This document shows positions 32,938 to 42,885 of a stretch of 64,000 nucleotides of DNA, piece after piece. The position numbers were made by a program, and so were the translations under genes. Where the stretch lies: assembly GCF_003340565.1 (NCBI RefSeq), contig NZ_QPLK01000004.1, positions 186,001 to 250,000 of the forward strand, in the 5' to 3' direction. Source of the stretch: Rhodovulum sp. 12E13 (GTDB lineage: Bacteria; Pseudomonadota; Alphaproteobacteria; Rhodobacterales; Rhodobacteraceae). The stretch's first letter is position 1, and every line of letters starts with the position of its first letter. The notes beneath the pieces are model-generated. The model saw only the letters and a list, made by a program, of their open reading frames with translations. It was not told the origin of the DNA and did not search any database.

Positions 32938-34518
32938 ATGTCGGGTGAGGTGACCTACGACGATGCCGCGGAGGCCCGGGTCGATATCGGGCAGGAGCGG
33001 CAGGCGCATGGCGCCGAGACCGGCGAGGCGCCGGTTCTGCAGGACGGCATGGGGTGCCACGCCGGCGCAGAGGAAATGGAGAAGGCGGCCCGGATGGCGG
33101 GCAAGTCGGAGATCCTCGACCAGTATGCGAAGGACTATCCGCAGGGGCCGCACGACAAGCCGCAATCGATGTGCCCGGCCTTCGGATCGCTCCGGGTGGG
33201 CCTGCGGATGCGGCGCGTGGCCACCGTGCTGTCGGGCTCGGCGTGCTGCGTCTACGGCCTGACCTTCGTCAGCCACTTCTACGGGGCGCGGCGCTCGGTC
33301 GGCTACGTGCCGTTCAGCTCCGAGACGCTGGTGACCGGAAAGCTCTACGAGGATATCCGCGACGCCGTCCACCAGATGGCCGACCCCGACAAGTACGACG
33401 CGATCGTGGTGACGAACCTCTGCGTGCCCACCGCGTCGGGCGTGCCGCTCAGGCTCCTGCCCGACGAGATCGACGGGGTGCGGGTCGTTGGCATCGACGT
33501 GCCGGGCTTCGGAATTCCGACGCACGCCGAGGCGAAGGACGTGCTGGCCGGCGCGATGCTGAACTACGCCCGGAAGGAGATCGAGGCCGGGCCCGTGCCC
33601 GCCCCCGAGGCCGGCGTGTCGGACCGGCCCACCGTCTCGATGCTGGGCGAGATGTTCCCGGCAGACCCGATGATCATCGGCCAGCTTCTCGCGCCCTTGG
33701 GCCTCGCTGCCGGCCCGACCGTGCCGTGCCGCGAGTGGCGCGAGCTCTACGCCGCGCTCGATTGCGGGGCGGTGGCGGCGATCCACCCGTTCTACACCGC
33801 CGCGATGCGCGAGTTCGAGGCGGCCGGCCGGCCCATCGTGCCTTCGGCGCCCGTCGGTCACGACGGCACGGCCGACTGGCTGGCGCGCATCGGCGACGCC
33901 TTCGGCCTGGCCGCCGACAAGGTGGCGGCGGCGCAGAACCAGTTCCTGCCCGCGATCAGGGCGGCCCTCGGGGGCACGCGGATCGACGGGACGATCACGC
34001 TGTCGGGCTACGAGGGCTCGGAGCTCCTCGTGGCGCGCCTGCTCGTCGAAAGCGGGGCGGAGGTGCCCTATGTCGGCACCGCCTGCCCCCGCACGGCCAT
34101 GTCCGACCCCGACCGCGAGTGGCTCGAGGCGAGGGGCACCAAGGTCGTCTACCGCGCCTCGCTCGAGGACGATTGCGCGGCGATGGAGGCGATCAGGCCC
34201 GACCTCGCCATCGGCACGACGCCCGTGGTGCAAAAGGCCAAGGAGCTTGCCGTTCCCGGCCTCTACTTCACCAACCTCATCTCGGCGCGCCCCCTCATGG
34301 GGCCGGCGGGCGCGGGCAGCCTTGCCCAGGTGGTCAACGCCGCCATCGCCAACAAGGACCGGATGGACGGGATGAAGGAGTTCTTCGAGGGCGTGGGCCA
34401 CGGCGACACCGCGGGGGTGTGGGAAGGCGATCCGAACCTGCGCCCCGATTTCCGCGCCGCCTACCAGAAGAAGCTCGAGAAGAAGGCGCGCGCCGAGAAG
34501 GCGCAGGAGATGATCTGA
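32938..34518 (+). CDS. bchY: Chlorophyllide a reductase subunit BchY
   Basis: 526 residues; with BchZ forms the catalytic NifDK-like component that reduces the C7=C8 bond of chlorophyllide. Cysteines expected to hold the 4Fe-4S cluster lie in [17 protein letters not shown] and [10 protein letters not shown]. Further family parts are [19 protein letters not shown] and [18 protein letters not shown]. The ATG at 32938 follows GGGGAGG. The gene is bracketed by two inverted copies of a REP-like hairpin. Confidence 0.97.
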   Translation: MSGEVTYDDAAEARVDIGQERQAHGAETGEAPVLQDGMGCHAGAEEMEKAARMAGKSEILDQYAKDYPQGPHDKPQSMCPAFGSLRVGLRMRRVATVLSGSACCVYGLTFVSHFYGARRSVGYVPFSSETLVTGKLYEDIRDAVHQMADPDKYDAIVVTNLCVPTASGVPLRLLPDEIDGVRVVGIDVPGFGIPTHAEAKDVLAGAMLNYARKEIEAGPVPAPEAGVSDRPTVSMLGEMFPADPMIIGQLLAPLGLAAGPTVPCREWRELYAALDCGAVAAIHPFYTAAMREFEAAGRPIVPSAPVGHDGTADWLARIGDAFGLAADKVAAAQNQFLPAIRAALGGTRIDGTITLSGYEGSELLVARLLVESGAEVPYVGTACPRTAMSDPDREWLEARGTKVVYRASLEDDCAAMEAIRPDLAIGTTPVVQKAKELAVPGLYFTNLISARPLMGPAGAGSLAQVVNAAIANKDRMDGMKEFFEGVGHGDTAGVWEGDPNLRPDFRAAYQKKLEKKARAEKAQEMI

Positions 34519-34532
34519 TGCATCGCACCCTG

Positions 34533-34590
34533 CTTCTTCTTGCTCGAAATATCCCGGGGAGCGCGAGGGGCTGGCCCCTCGCTCCCGCCC
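34533..34590. repeat. REP-like palindromic element, copy 2 (bchY-bchZ), inverted
   Basis: CCGGGGAGCGCGAGGGGC / GCCCCTCGCTCCC preceded by CTTGCTCGAAATATCC. It is the reverse complement of the element at 32871-32928 with only a few mismatches. Confidence 0.8.
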
Positions 34591-34609
34591 TCACGAGGGG
34601 AGCGATCGG

Positions 34610-36124
34610 ATGCTAGTTCAGGACCATGACCGCGCGGGCGGCTACTGGGGGGCGGTCTACGCCTTCACCGCCGTCAAGGGGATGCAGGTGGTGATCGACG
34701 GGCCCGTGGGGTGCGAGAACCTGCCGGTGACGTCGGTCCTCCACTACACCGACGGCCTGCCGCCGCACGAATTGCCCATCGTCACCACCGGCCTCGGCGA
34801 GGAGGAGCTGGGCCGCGAGGGCACGGAAGGTGCCATGAAGCGGGCCTGGGGCACGCTCGACCCGGCCCTGCCGGCCGTCGTCGTGACCGGCTCCATCGCC
34901 GAGATGATCGGCGGGGGCGTGACGCCGCAGGGCACCAACATCCAGCGTTTCCTGCCCCGCACCATCGACGAGGACCAGTGGGAAGCCGCCGACCGGGCCA
35001 TGACCTGGCTCTTCACCGAGTACGGCATGACCAAGGGCCGGATGCCGCCCGAGAAGAAGCGCGAGGAGGGCGCCGCGCCCCGCGTCAACATCCTCGGGCC
35101 GATGTACGGCACCTTCAACATGCCCTCCGACCTCGCCGAGATCCGCCGTCTGATCGAGGGGATCGGCGCCGAGGTGAACATGGTGATGCCGCTGGGCGCC
35201 CACCTTGCCGAGATGCGCAACCTCGTGAACGCCGACGTGAACGTGGTGATGTACCGCGAGTTCGGCCGCGGCCTCGCCGAGGTGCTTGGCAAGCCGTACC
35301 TTCAGGCGCCGATCGGGATCGACTCCACCACCCGCTTCCTGCGCAAGCTCGGCGAGCTCACCGGGCTCGATCCCGAGCCCTTCATCGAGCGCGAGAAGCA
35401 TTCGACGATCAAGCCCGTCTGGGATCTCTGGCGCTCGGTGACGCAGGACTTCTTCGCCACCGCCTCCTTCGGGATCGTGGCCAACGAGACCTATGCGCGC
35501 GGCGTGCGCCACTACCTGGAGCACGATCTCGGCTTCCCCTGCGACTTCGCCCATGCGCGCGTCGCGGGGCGCAAGCCCAACAACGACCAGGTGCGCGCGG
35601 ATATCCACCGCAAGCGGCCGCTGATCGTGATGGGCTCGATCAACGAGAAGATGTATCTCGCCGAGACCAAGGGCGGGCACGGGCCGCAGCCCGCATTCAT
35701 CCCCGCGTCGTTCCCCGGCGCGGCGATCCGGCGGGCCACCGGCACGCCCTTCATGGGGTATGCCGGCGCGACCTACCTGCTGCAGGAGGTCTGCAACGGC
35801 CTCTTCGACGCGCTGTTCCACATCCTGCCGCTGGGCAGCGAGATGGACGAGGCCAGCGCCACGCCCACCCGCCTGCGCCGCGACTTCCCCTGGGATGACG
35901 ACGCGCAGGCGCTGCTCGACCGGATCGTGGAAGAGCACCCCGTTCTCACCCGCATCTCCGCCGCCAAGACGCTGCGCGACGCCGCCGAGGCGGCGGCGCT
36001 CGAAGCGGGCGCGGAGCGCGTCCAGATCGACACCGTCCGCAAGCTCGCGCCCGCGGGCTTCGCCACCGACCAGGCGACGCCGGACGGGGCCGATGAGCCC
36101 ACCCTCAAGGGAGAAACCGCATGA
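34610..36124 (+). CDS. bchZ: Chlorophyllide a reductase subunit BchZ
   Basis: 504-residue NifK/BchB-like partner of BchY. Landmarks are [19 protein letters not shown] near the N-terminus (cluster-ligand cysteine), [46 protein letters not shown] and [30 protein letters not shown]. The start ATG is 34610, 19 nt after the REP-like element. The stop overlaps pufQ by ATGA, joining the bch and puf parts of the superoperon. Confidence 0.97.
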   Translation: MLVQDHDRAGGYWGAVYAFTAVKGMQVVIDGPVGCENLPVTSVLHYTDGLPPHELPIVTTGLGEEELGREGTEGAMKRAWGTLDPALPAVVVTGSIAEMIGGGVTPQGTNIQRFLPRTIDEDQWEAADRAMTWLFTEYGMTKGRMPPEKKREEGAAPRVNILGPMYGTFNMPSDLAEIRRLIEGIGAEVNMVMPLGAHLAEMRNLVNADVNVVMYREFGRGLAEVLGKPYLQAPIGIDSTTRFLRKLGELTGLDPEPFIEREKHSTIKPVWDLWRSVTQDFFATASFGIVANETYARGVRHYLEHDLGFPCDFAHARVAGRKPNNDQVRADIHRKRPLIVMGSINEKMYLAETKGGHGPQPAFIPASFPGAAIRRATGTPFMGYAGATYLLQEVCNGLFDALFHILPLGSEMDEASATPTRLRRDFPWDDDAQALLDRIVEEHPVLTRISAAKTLRDAAEAAALEAGAERVQIDTVRKLAPAGFATDQATPDGADEPTLKGETA

Positions 36125-36384
36125 CGGATCACACGACGGACCTGCCGCTCGAGCCGCGCCGGCCCGAGCCGTCCCGCTACGCCACCCGGGCGCGCGGAAT
36201 GCCGGCCGCGCCGCGGCGGGAATTCTACGCCTATTTCGCCCTGATCTTCCTGGCGACGCTGCCGCTGGCCTTCGTGACGTGGACCCTCTCCGCGCTGCGC
36301 CAGTTCAAGCTGCCCGAGAAGGGGCCGATCGCCAAGGCGTGGAGCCAGGCGCGGATCATCACGCCGATGATCTTCTCCGCGTGA
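36121..36384 (+). CDS. pufQ: PufQ, bacteriochlorophyll synthesis/assembly protein
   Basis: 87 residues: a charged proline/arginine-rich N-terminus, then one transmembrane helix (about 36-60: [25 protein letters not shown]). This is the usual PufQ form. PufQ is thought to carry or regulate a bacteriochlorophyll intermediate. It overlaps bchZ by ATGA and is followed by a strong stem-loop before pufB. Confidence 0.92.
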   Translation: MTDHTTDLPLEPRRPEPSRYATRARGMPAAPRREFYAYFALIFLATLPLAFVTWTLSALRQFKLPEKGPIAKAWSQARIITPMIFSA

Positions 36385-36398
36385 GGGCACGAGATACG

Positions 36399-36434
36399 CG
36401 CCCCGGACCCGCCGCATCGCGCGGGTCCGGGGCG
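36399..36434 (+). promoter_or_regulatory. Stem-loop between pufQ and pufB
   Basis: Perfect 14-bp stem CGCCCCGGACCCGC / GCGGGTCCGGGGCG with an 8-nt loop. Its place fits an mRNA-processing or 5'-stabilising structure for the pufBA message; it lacks a T-run for simple termination. Confidence 0.7.
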
Positions 36435-36544
36435 TGCACGCAATTCGCCTCGGCCAAGCGCCTGGGTGGATACCAAGCGGGGGCCGAGCCCCCGCAACCC
36501 GGCCGCGGGGTGCGCGGCGCAGTCTGAGTTTTCGGAGGAAACAC

Positions 36545-36694
36545 ATGGCTGACAATAGCGACCTGTCCTTTACGGGTCTTACCGACGACCAGGCGCAGGA
36601 ACTGCACAGCGTCTACATGCAGGGCCTCTGGCTCTTCTCGGCCGTCGCCGTCGTCGCCCACCTGGCGACCTTCATCTGGCGCCCCTGGTTCTGA
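36545..36694 (+). CDS. pufB: Light-harvesting 1 beta polypeptide PufB
   Basis: 49-residue single-span membrane protein of the LH1 ring. The bacteriochlorophyll-ligating histidine lies in [14 protein letters not shown], and the second beta histidine in [15 protein letters not shown] precedes the ATG at 36545. pufA follows after 13 nt. Confidence 0.97.
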   Translation: MADNSDLSFTGLTDDQAQELHSVYMQGLWLFSAVAVVAHLATFIWRPWF

Positions 36695-36707
36695 GGAGGG
36701 ATCGATC

Positions 36708-36890
36708 ATGGCACAATTCTACAAGATCTGGCTCGTTTTCGATCCGCGCCGCGTGTTCGTGGCCCAGGGCGTGTTCCTGTTCCTGCTCGCGGCGATGATC
36801 CACCTCGTGCTGCTGTCCACCGACCGGTACAACTGGTTCGAGGTGGCGGCCGCGAAGTACGGCGCACCCGCCGCAGCGGCGTCCGAGTAA
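36708..36890 (+). CDS. pufA: Light-harvesting 1 alpha polypeptide PufA
   Basis: 60-residue LH1 alpha chain with one membrane span (about 18-40). The ligating histidine is in [17 protein letters not shown], and the N-terminus [18 protein letters not shown] is typical. A strong hairpin follows the gene and probably protects pufBA mRNA, giving excess of LH1 over reaction-centre subunits. Confidence 0.97.
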   Translation: MAQFYKIWLVFDPRRVFVAQGVFLFLLAAMIHLVLLSTDRYNWFEVAAAKYGAPAAAASE

Positions 36891-36905
36891 TCGGCTCCGC
36901 CCGTT

Positions 36906-36933
36906 CCGGGCGGCCGGCGCACGGGCCGCCCGG
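36906..36933 (+). promoter_or_regulatory. pufA-pufL intercistronic stem-loop
   Basis: Perfect 10-bp stem CCGGGCGGCC / GGCCGCCCGG with an 8-nt loop. In Rhodobacter capsulatus hairpins at this position stabilise the pufBA segment and limit readthrough into pufLMX; the same role is inferred here. Confidence 0.8.
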
Positions 36934-37019
36934 AGCACTCTTTCACCGACGGCAGGCCAGGCCCGCGCGCGCCCTTGCGCGCGGGGGGTCGGGGTCCGCC
37001 GCCAAACCGGAGTAAGAAG

Positions 37020-37868
37020 ATGGCTTTGCTCACCTTCGAACGAAAATATCGCGTGCCAGGGGGCACGCTCATCGGCGGCGACCTGTTCGATTTCTGGGTC
37101 GGGCCGTTCTATGTCGGGTTCTTCGGCGTCACGACGATCTTCTTCTCGGCGCTCGGCACGATCCTGATCTTCTGGAGCACGGCGGTCGACGGGGTCTGGA
37201 ACCCCTGGCTGATCTCGATCGAGCCGCCCGATCTGTCGTATGGCCTCGGCTTCGCGCCGCTGCAGGAGGGGGGCTTCTGGCAGATCATAACGATCTGCGC
37301 GACCGGCGCCTTCCTGAGCTGGATGCTGCGCGAGGTGGAGATCTGCCGCAAGCTGGGCATCGGCTATCACGTGCCCTTCGCCTTCGGCGTCGCGATCTTC
37401 GCCTACGTCACCCTCGTCATCATCCGCCCCGTGCTGATGGGCGCGTGGGGCCACGGCTTCCCCTACGGGATCTGGACCCACCTCGATTGGGTCTCGAACG
37501 TCGGCTACCAGTACGGCAACTTCCACTACAATCCGGCGCACATGATCGCGATCACGTTCTTCTTCGCGACCACTCTCGCCCTCGCCCTGCACGGCGGCCT
37601 GATCCTCTCGGCGGTCAACCCCAAGAAGGGCACCGAGATGAAGACGCCCGACCACGAAGACACCTACTTCCGCGATTTCATCGGCTACTCGGTGGGGACG
37701 CTGGGGATCCACCGTCTCGGCCTGCTTCTGGCGCTCAATGCCGGCTTCTGGTCGGCCGTCTGTATCGTGATCTCCGGCACCGTCTGGTTCGACCAGTGGA
37801 TCGCCTGGTGGGATTGGTACGTGTTCCTCCCCTGGTGGGGCGACATTCCTGGAGGCGTCAATGGCTGA
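37020..37868 (+). CDS. pufL: Reaction centre L subunit PufL
   Basis: 282 residues, five membrane helices. Pigment and iron ligands are seen: [10 protein letters not shown] (H about 153), TWTHLDWV (special-pair histidine about 173), NPAHMIAI (H about 190, iron) and [11 protein letters not shown] (H about 230, iron). It binds the special pair, accessory pigments and QB. The start at 37020 follows GGAGTAAGA. Its end overlaps pufM by 8 nt. Confidence 0.98.
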   Translation: MALLTFERKYRVPGGTLIGGDLFDFWVGPFYVGFFGVTTIFFSALGTILIFWSTAVDGVWNPWLISIEPPDLSYGLGFAPLQEGGFWQIITICATGAFLSWMLREVEICRKLGIGYHVPFAFGVAIFAYVTLVIIRPVLMGAWGHGFPYGIWTHLDWVSNVGYQYGNFHYNPAHMIAITFFFATTLALALHGGLILSAVNPKKGTEMKTPDHEDTYFRDFIGYSVGTLGIHRLGLLLALNAGFWSAVCIVISGTVWFDQWIAWWDWYVFLPWWGDIPGGVNG

Positions 37869-38793
37869 GTATCAGAACATCTTCACCCAGGTTCAGGTGC
37901 GTGGCGAACCCGAGTTCGGCATGGCCGGGTCGGGCGACGACTTCGACATCGACGAACGGGTAGGCCGACCGGGCTTCTCCAACCTTCTGGGGTGGTTCGG
38001 CAACGCCCAGCTGGGTCCGATCTACCTGGGCTCGTTCGGGGTGGTCTCGCTGGTGACGGGCACGCTGGCCTTCGTGCTGATCGGCCTGAGCTACTGGGAC
38101 CAGGCGGGCTACAACCCGGCCGTGTTCCTGCGGGATCTCTTCTACTTCTCGCTGGAGCCGCCCGCGCCGGAATACGGCCTGTCGATCCCGCCGCTCGGCG
38201 AGGGCCTCGGCTTCCTCGTGGTGGGCTTCCTGCTGCTGGTCAGCGTGATGTCGTGGTGGATCCGCTCCTACCTGCTCGCCGAGCAACTGGGGATGGGCAA
38301 GCACATCGCCTGGGCGTTCCTGTCGGCGATCTGGCTGTTCCTCGTGCTCGGCCTGATCCGGCCGATCCTGATGGGCAGCTGGTCGGAGGCGGTGCCCTAC
38401 GGCATCTTCACCCACCTCGACTGGACGAACAACTTCTCGCTCCGCTACGGGAACCTGTTCTACAACCCGTTCCACGCCCTCTCGATCGTGTTCCTCTACG
38501 GCTCGACCCTGCTGTTCGCCATGCACGGCGCCACGATCCTTGCCGTCTCCCGCTTCGGCGGCGACCGCGAGATCGAGCAGATCGTCGACCGCGGGACGGC
38601 GGCCGAGCGTGCGGCGCTGTTCTGGCGCTGGACCATGGGCTTCAACGCCACGATGGAGGGCATCCACCGCTGGGCGTGGTGGTTCGCGGTGCTGACGACG
38701 CTCACGGGCGGCATCGGCATCCTGATCACCGGCACGGTCGTGGACGACTGGTACGCCTGGGCGCAGGTCCACGGCTACGCCCCGATGAACTGA
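37861..38793 (+). CDS. pufM: Reaction centre M subunit PufM
   Basis: 310 residues, five membrane helices. The N-terminus [12 protein letters not shown] is the family signature. The ligands THLDW (special pair), NPFHALSI and GIHRWAWW (iron histidines) are present. It pairs with PufL and holds QA. It ends with QVHGYAPMN and is followed directly by pufX rather than by pufC, so no tetrahaem cytochrome subunit is encoded here. Confidence 0.98.
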   Translation: MAEYQNIFTQVQVRGEPEFGMAGSGDDFDIDERVGRPGFSNLLGWFGNAQLGPIYLGSFGVVSLVTGTLAFVLIGLSYWDQAGYNPAVFLRDLFYFSLEPPAPEYGLSIPPLGEGLGFLVVGFLLLVSVMSWWIRSYLLAEQLGMGKHIAWAFLSAIWLFLVLGLIRPILMGSWSEAVPYGIFTHLDWTNNFSLRYGNLFYNPFHALSIVFLYGSTLLFAMHGATILAVSRFGGDREIEQIVDRGTAAERAALFWRWTMGFNATMEGIHRWAWWFAVLTTLTGGIGILITGTVVDDWYAWAQVHGYAPMN

Positions 38794-38803
38794 GGAGAGC
38801 GTG

Positions 38804-39040
38804 ATGTCCGACAAACCGACCCGTCCGATCTTCGGCGAGCGCCGCGAGCCGTCCCTGTTCCAGGAAGGCGCCATGCTCATGGCAAAGGGTGCCGGCTACG
38901 GCGCGGCGGTCTTCTTCGGGGCGATGGCGATCATCTTCATCCTCATCGCCATCGGTGCGACCCTGCCTCCCGAGAGCAAGGAGGCGCCCGACCCGTCCTT
39001 CGGGGCGATCGAGGCGCCGGCCGAGACGCGGGCCGCCTGA
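38804..39040 (+). CDS. pufX: PufX, LH1-ring gap polypeptide
   Basis: 78 residues with a single central membrane span. The core, MAKGAGYGAAVFFGAMA, aligns with the GA/GG-rich helix of Rhodobacter PufX (MMKGAGWAGGVFFG) and is followed by a similar LP-x-E segment. PufX opens the LH1 ring so that quinone can exchange with the cytochrome bc1 complex. Its N- and C-terminal parts are unlike those of model species. ATG 38804 was preferred to the GTG at 38801; GAGGAGAG lies upstream of both. Confidence 0.88.
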   Translation: MSDKPTRPIFGERREPSLFQEGAMLMAKGAGYGAAVFFGAMAIIFILIAIGATLPPESKEAPDPSFGAIEAPAETRAA

Positions 39041-39084
39041 CGCCCCGCGGAACGAGATCCGGGCCGCAACGTCGGCCCGGGCAT

Positions 39085-39115
39085 CGGCCGCCCCTCCCCC
39101 CCGGTGGGGCGGCCG
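39085..39115 (+). terminator. Hairpin after pufX
   Basis: Stem CGGCCGCCCC / GGGGCGGCCG (10 bp) with an 11-nt loop, 45 nt after pufX. It is the likely 3' end of the puf message. No T-run, as is common in GC-rich purple bacteria. Confidence 0.65.
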
Positions 39116-39321
39116 GTCCAGAGACCCGGCGCGCGGCGCCACCGCAGACGCTCCGCCGCCGACAGCCCGTTCGGGCCGCCCACATGGCCCGGGCACGGGG
39201 GTCCCACCCCCGGTTCCCTTCCTGTTGGCTACAGGACACTGGCGCCGCGCGGGCCGCGGCCAGCAGGTCAGAGCCTGTGCGGCGCCCTTTCGGATTCGCA
39301 TCGTGACCGGAGGAGAGAGCG

Positions 39322-41235
39322 ATGTCTGACCGCCCCCATACCCCCACGCTCGACCGTGTCGCCGGGCCCGCCGACCTCAAGGCGCTGACCGATCGGGACC
39401 TCGGGCGATTGGCCGACGAACTGCGCGCCGAGACGATCTCGGCGGTGTCGGAGACGGGCGGCCATCTCGGCTCCTCGCTCGGCGTCGTCGAGCTGACGGT
39501 CGCGATCCACGCCGTGTTCGACACGCCCAAGGACAAGCTGGTCTGGGATGTCGGCCACCAGTGCTACCCTCACAAGATCCTCACCGGCCGCCGCGGGCGC
39601 ATCCGTACCCTGCGGCAGGAGGGCGGGCTGTCGGGATTCACCAAGCGATCGGAATCGGTCTACGACCCGTTCGGCGCGGCGCATTCCTCGACCTCGATCT
39701 CGGCGGCGCTCGGTTTCACCGTGGCGCGCGACATGGGCCAGCCGACCGGCGACGCGGTGGCGGTGATCGGAGACGGCTCGATCAGCGCGGGCATGGCCTA
39801 CGAGGCGCTCAACAATGCCGGCCACGAGGGCCGGCGGATGTTCGTCATCCTCAACGACAACGAGATGTCGATCGCGCCCCCAGTCGGTGCGATGTCGCGA
39901 TACCTCTCTGGCCTCTACGGCACGCCCTTCGCGAAGATGGCCGAGGGCTTCGAATCGGCGCTTCCCGGGCCCTTCCGCGACGGTGCCCGTCGCGCGCGCC
40001 AGCTTGTCAGCGGCTCGGCCCACACGGGCGGCACGCTCTTCGAGGAGCTGGGCTTCACCTATATCGGCCCGGTCGACGGGCACGACATGGACGGCTTGCT
40101 GATGGTGCTGCGCGCGGCCAGGGCGCGGGCAACGGGGCCGGTGCTCATCCACGCGCTGACGAAGAAGGGCAAGGGCTATGCCCCGGCCGAGACCTCGGCC
40201 GACAAGTATCACGGCGTGGCGAAGTTCGACGTGGCGACCGGCACGCAGAAGAAGTCGAAGAGCAACGCGCCGGCCTATACCAAGGTGTTCGGCCAGACCC
40301 TGACTCAGCTTGCCGCCGAGGACCCGTCGATCGTGGCGGTGACCGCGGCGATGCCCTCAGGCACCGGCGTCAACATCATGGCCGACCGCTTTCCTGCGCG
40401 AGTCTTCGACGTGGGCATCGCCGAGCAGCACGGCGTGACCTTCGCCGCGGGGATGGCCGCGGGCGGTCTCAAGCCCTTCTGCGCCATCTACTCGACCTTC
40501 CTGCAGCGCGGCTACGACCAGGTGGTGCACGACGTGGCCCTTCAGGGCTTGCCGGTGCGCTTCGCCATCGACCGGGCGGGGCTGGTGGGCGCCGACGGGG
40601 CGACCCACGCGGGCGCCTTCGACGTGGCCTACCTGTCGAACCTGCCGGGGATGGTCGTCATGGCCGCGGCCGACGAGGCGGAGCTCGTGCACATGACCAC
40701 CACCGCCGCGGCCTGGGACGAGGGCCCCATCGCCTTCCGCTACCCCCGCGGCGACGGTGTGGGCGTCGAGATGCCCGAGCGCGGAACCGTGCTCGAGATC
40801 GGGCGGGGCCGCATCGTGCGCGAGGGCGAGGGCGTGGCGATCCTGTCGTTCGGCGCGCATCTCGACGAGGCGCTGCGCGCGGCCGAGGGGCTCGCCGCGC
40901 GGGGCGTGACCTGCACCGTGGCCGATGCCCGTTTCGCCAGGCCGCTGGATACCGACCTGATCGGCCAGCTCGCCCGCCACCATGGTGCCCTGATCACTGT
41001 CGAGCAGGGCGCCCAGGGCGGCTTCGGCGCGCAGGTGCTGCACCACCTCGCCGGGGCGGGGCTGCTCGACGCGGGCCTGAGGGTGCGCACGATGACGCTG
41101 CCCGACCGGTTCATCGACCAGGCGAGCCCCGCCGCGATGTATGCCGAGGCGGGCCTGACCGCCGACGACATCGCCGCGACGGCGCTGCGCGCGCTCGGGA
41201 TCGAGGCCCCCGCCTTCGGCGCCGCGCGCGCGTGA
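39322..41235 (+). CDS. dxs: 1-deoxy-D-xylulose-5-phosphate synthase
   Basis: 637-residue thiamine-diphosphate enzyme that joins pyruvate and glyceraldehyde 3-phosphate, the first step of the MEP isoprenoid route. The ThDP motif [18 protein letters not shown] is near residue 153. The catalytic glutamate lies in [16 protein letters not shown], and the C-terminal transketolase domain is complete. GGAGAGAG precedes the ATG. Its place beside the photosynthesis genes (as in Rhodobacter) suits the high isoprenoid demand of carotenoid and bacteriochlorophyll synthesis. Confidence 0.97.
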   Translation: MSDRPHTPTLDRVAGPADLKALTDRDLGRLADELRAETISAVSETGGHLGSSLGVVELTVAIHAVFDTPKDKLVWDVGHQCYPHKILTGRRGRIRTLRQEGGLSGFTKRSESVYDPFGAAHSSTSISAALGFTVARDMGQPTGDAVAVIGDGSISAGMAYEALNNAGHEGRRMFVILNDNEMSIAPPVGAMSRYLSGLYGTPFAKMAEGFESALPGPFRDGARRARQLVSGSAHTGGTLFEELGFTYIGPVDGHDMDGLLMVLRAARARATGPVLIHALTKKGKGYAPAETSADKYHGVAKFDVATGTQKKSKSNAPAYTKVFGQTLTQLAAEDPSIVAVTAAMPSGTGVNIMADRFPARVFDVGIAEQHGVTFAAGMAAGGLKPFCAIYSTFLQRGYDQVVHDVALQGLPVRFAIDRAGLVGADGATHAGAFDVAYLSNLPGMVVMAAADEAELVHMTTTAAAWDEGPIAFRYPRGDGVGVEMPERGTVLEIGRGRIVREGEGVAILSFGAHLDEALRAAEGLAARGVTCTVADARFARPLDTDLIGQLARHHGALITVEQGAQGGFGAQVLHHLAGAGLLDAGLRVRTMTLPDRFIDQASPAAMYAEAGLTADDIAATALRALGIEAPAFGAARA

Positions 41236-41242
41236 GCCGCGC

Positions 41243-41292
41243 GCAAGAGCCTTGAGCAAGGCTCTTGCAAATTCCTTCCTCAAGGAATTTGC
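41243..41292. terminator. Two abutting perfect hairpins between dxs and ldh
   Basis: Stem 1: GCAAGAGCCTTG / CAAGGCTCTTGC (41243-41268). Stem 2: GCAAATTCCTT / AAGGAATTTGC (41267-41292), sharing the GC at the junction. They lie between convergent genes and would work on both strands. Confidence 0.75.
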
Positions 41293-41316
41293 CCGCGGCG
41301 GCCGGCGGCGTCGCGT

Positions 41317-42243
41317 TCAGAGGGCGTCGGCGGTCTGCTTGAGAAGGTCGGCCGAGGCGCGCAACGCCGCCGCCTCGTTCGCATCTAGGCTGGGGCTCAA
41401 TTCGGCCACCAGGCCCTCGGCGCCGATCAGCCGCGGCAGCGAGAAGGCCACGCGGGGGTAGTCGGTGAGGGTTTCGCTCTCTGCCGAGAGCGAGAGCACC
41501 GCCCGCTCGTCCTGCGCGATGGCCGAGACGATGCGCGCGAGACCCCCGCCGATACCGTAATTCGTGGCGCCCTTGCCAGAGATGATGCGGTAGGCTGCGC
41601 GGCGCACGCCCTCGTCGACCGTTTCCCTGACCGACCGGGTGATGGGCGCGCGAACCTGCGCGGCAAAGGCCTCGAGCGGCATGGTGCCGACGCGCGCGCC
41701 TGACCAGCCGAGCACCTCGCTGTCGCCGTGCTCGCCCAGGACATAGGCGTGGATCGACCGGGACGAGACGCCGAGATGCCCGGCGAGCAGGGAGCGGAAG
41801 CGGGCCGTGTCGAGGATCGTGCCGGAGCCTATGACGCGCGATGCCTTCAGCCCCGACAGGCGCAGGGCGACGGTCGTCATGATGTCGACCGGGTTGGTGG
41901 CGATCACGAGGATCGGGTCGGGCACCACGCTCAGCACCTGCCCGATCACGTCTTCGAACACCGCCGCGTTGCGCGACAGCAAGGCGAGGCGGCTCTCGCC
42001 AGGCTGCTGGTTGACCCCGGCAGCGAGGATCACGATGCCCGCATCCGCCAGCGCCTCGTAGCCGCCGGCCGAGACGCGCGCCGGCGAAGTGAAGGGCATG
42101 GCGTGAAGGATGTCGGCCGCCTGCGCCTCGGCCAGCGCCGCGCTGCGATCGACCAGCACCACCTCCTGGGCCGCACGCATCAGCCCGATCGCGTAGGCGG
42201 CGGTCGCCCCCACCGCTCCGGCGCCCACGATTCCGACTTTCAT
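41317..42243 (-). CDS. ldh: L-lactate dehydrogenase
   Basis: 308 residues of the LDH/MDH superfamily. It has the NAD motif VGIVGAGAVGATAAYA, an active loop with AAGVNQQPGESRL, the NPVD motif, GTILDTARFR typical of lactate rather than malate dehydrogenases, and the catalytic histidine in GEHGDSE. The glutamine in the loop (NQQPGE) supports lactate specificity. It reads leftwards together with idi, bchP, pucC-like and bchG; a lactate dehydrogenase in this place is not part of the pigment pathway. Confidence 0.88.
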   Translation of the reverse strand: MKVGIVGAGAVGATAAYAIGLMRAAQEVVLVDRSAALAEAQAADILHAMPFTSPARVSAGGYEALADAGIVILAAGVNQQPGESRLALLSRNAAVFEDVIGQVLSVVPDPILVIATNPVDIMTTVALRLSGLKASRVIGSGTILDTARFRSLLAGHLGVSSRSIHAYVLGEHGDSEVLGWSGARVGTMPLEAFAAQVRAPITRSVRETVDEGVRRAAYRIISGKGATNYGIGGGLARIVSAIAQDERAVLSLSAESETLTDYPRVAFSLPRLIGAEGLVAELSPSLDANEAAALRASADLLKQTADAL

Positions 42244-42332
42244 GGGGGTCTCCAATCTGCCTGTTCGCCGCGCCTTTCTGCGGGTGCGAACGGCATGGCG
42301 AAAGGGCGCACCCTGACGCGGGGGCGCGGCGC

Positions 42333-42866
42333 TCAGACGCGGACGAGGCTGCCGAAGATGCTGTCGCGATGCTCGCGCAGGTAGATCTGCAGCCACGGCG
42401 TGAAGCGGTGCGGCCGGCGCGAGACCTCGGCGGTCAGGTCGTAGAACCCGACCCACTCGACCTGAGACACTTCGTCGGGGTTCGGCTCGACCTTCATCTT
42501 GCGCTCGGAGATCGCGGTGAAGATGTCGACCACCTCGTGCTCGATCAGCCCGCCGCCCACCTCTGCGCGGTATTCCACCGTGTCGCGGTGGGCGGGGTAG
42601 AGACCCTCGATGCCGAGTTCCTCCTTCAGCCGCCGCACCGCGCATTCGGCCGGTCCCTCGCGCCAGTGGGGATGGGTGCAGCAGGTGTTCGTCCACAGGC
42701 CGGGCGTGTGGTACTTCGACAGCGCGCGCCGCTGCAGCAGGACATTCTCGCCGTCGAGGACGAAGACGGACACGGCCTTGTGCTTCAGCCCCTTGCGGTG
42801 GACCTCGAGCTTCTCCACGGGAGCGAGCTCTCCGTCCACCCAGGCCGGGATCATCGTGTCCGTCAT
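42333..42866 (-). CDS. idi: Isopentenyl-diphosphate delta-isomerase, type I
   Basis: 177-residue Nudix-fold enzyme that interconverts IPP and DMAPP. The catalytic cysteine region is TNTCCTHPHWRE, and the Nudix-like helix is REGPAECAVRRLKEELGIEG; the glutamates of EVSQVEWV complete the metal site. It starts 20 nt after the bchP stop, in the bchG to idi leftward unit, matching the Rhodobacter arrangement. Confidence 0.95.
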   Translation of the reverse strand: MTDTMIPAWVDGELAPVEKLEVHRKGLKHKAVSVFVLDGENVLLQRRALSKYHTPGLWTNTCCTHPHWREGPAECAVRRLKEELGIEGLYPAHRDTVEYRAEVGGGLIEHEVVDIFTAISERKMKVEPNPDEVSQVEWVGFYDLTAEVSRRPHRFTPWLQIYLREHRDSIFGSLVRV

Positions 42867-42885
42867 TCGGGCCTTCTGTTCGGTC

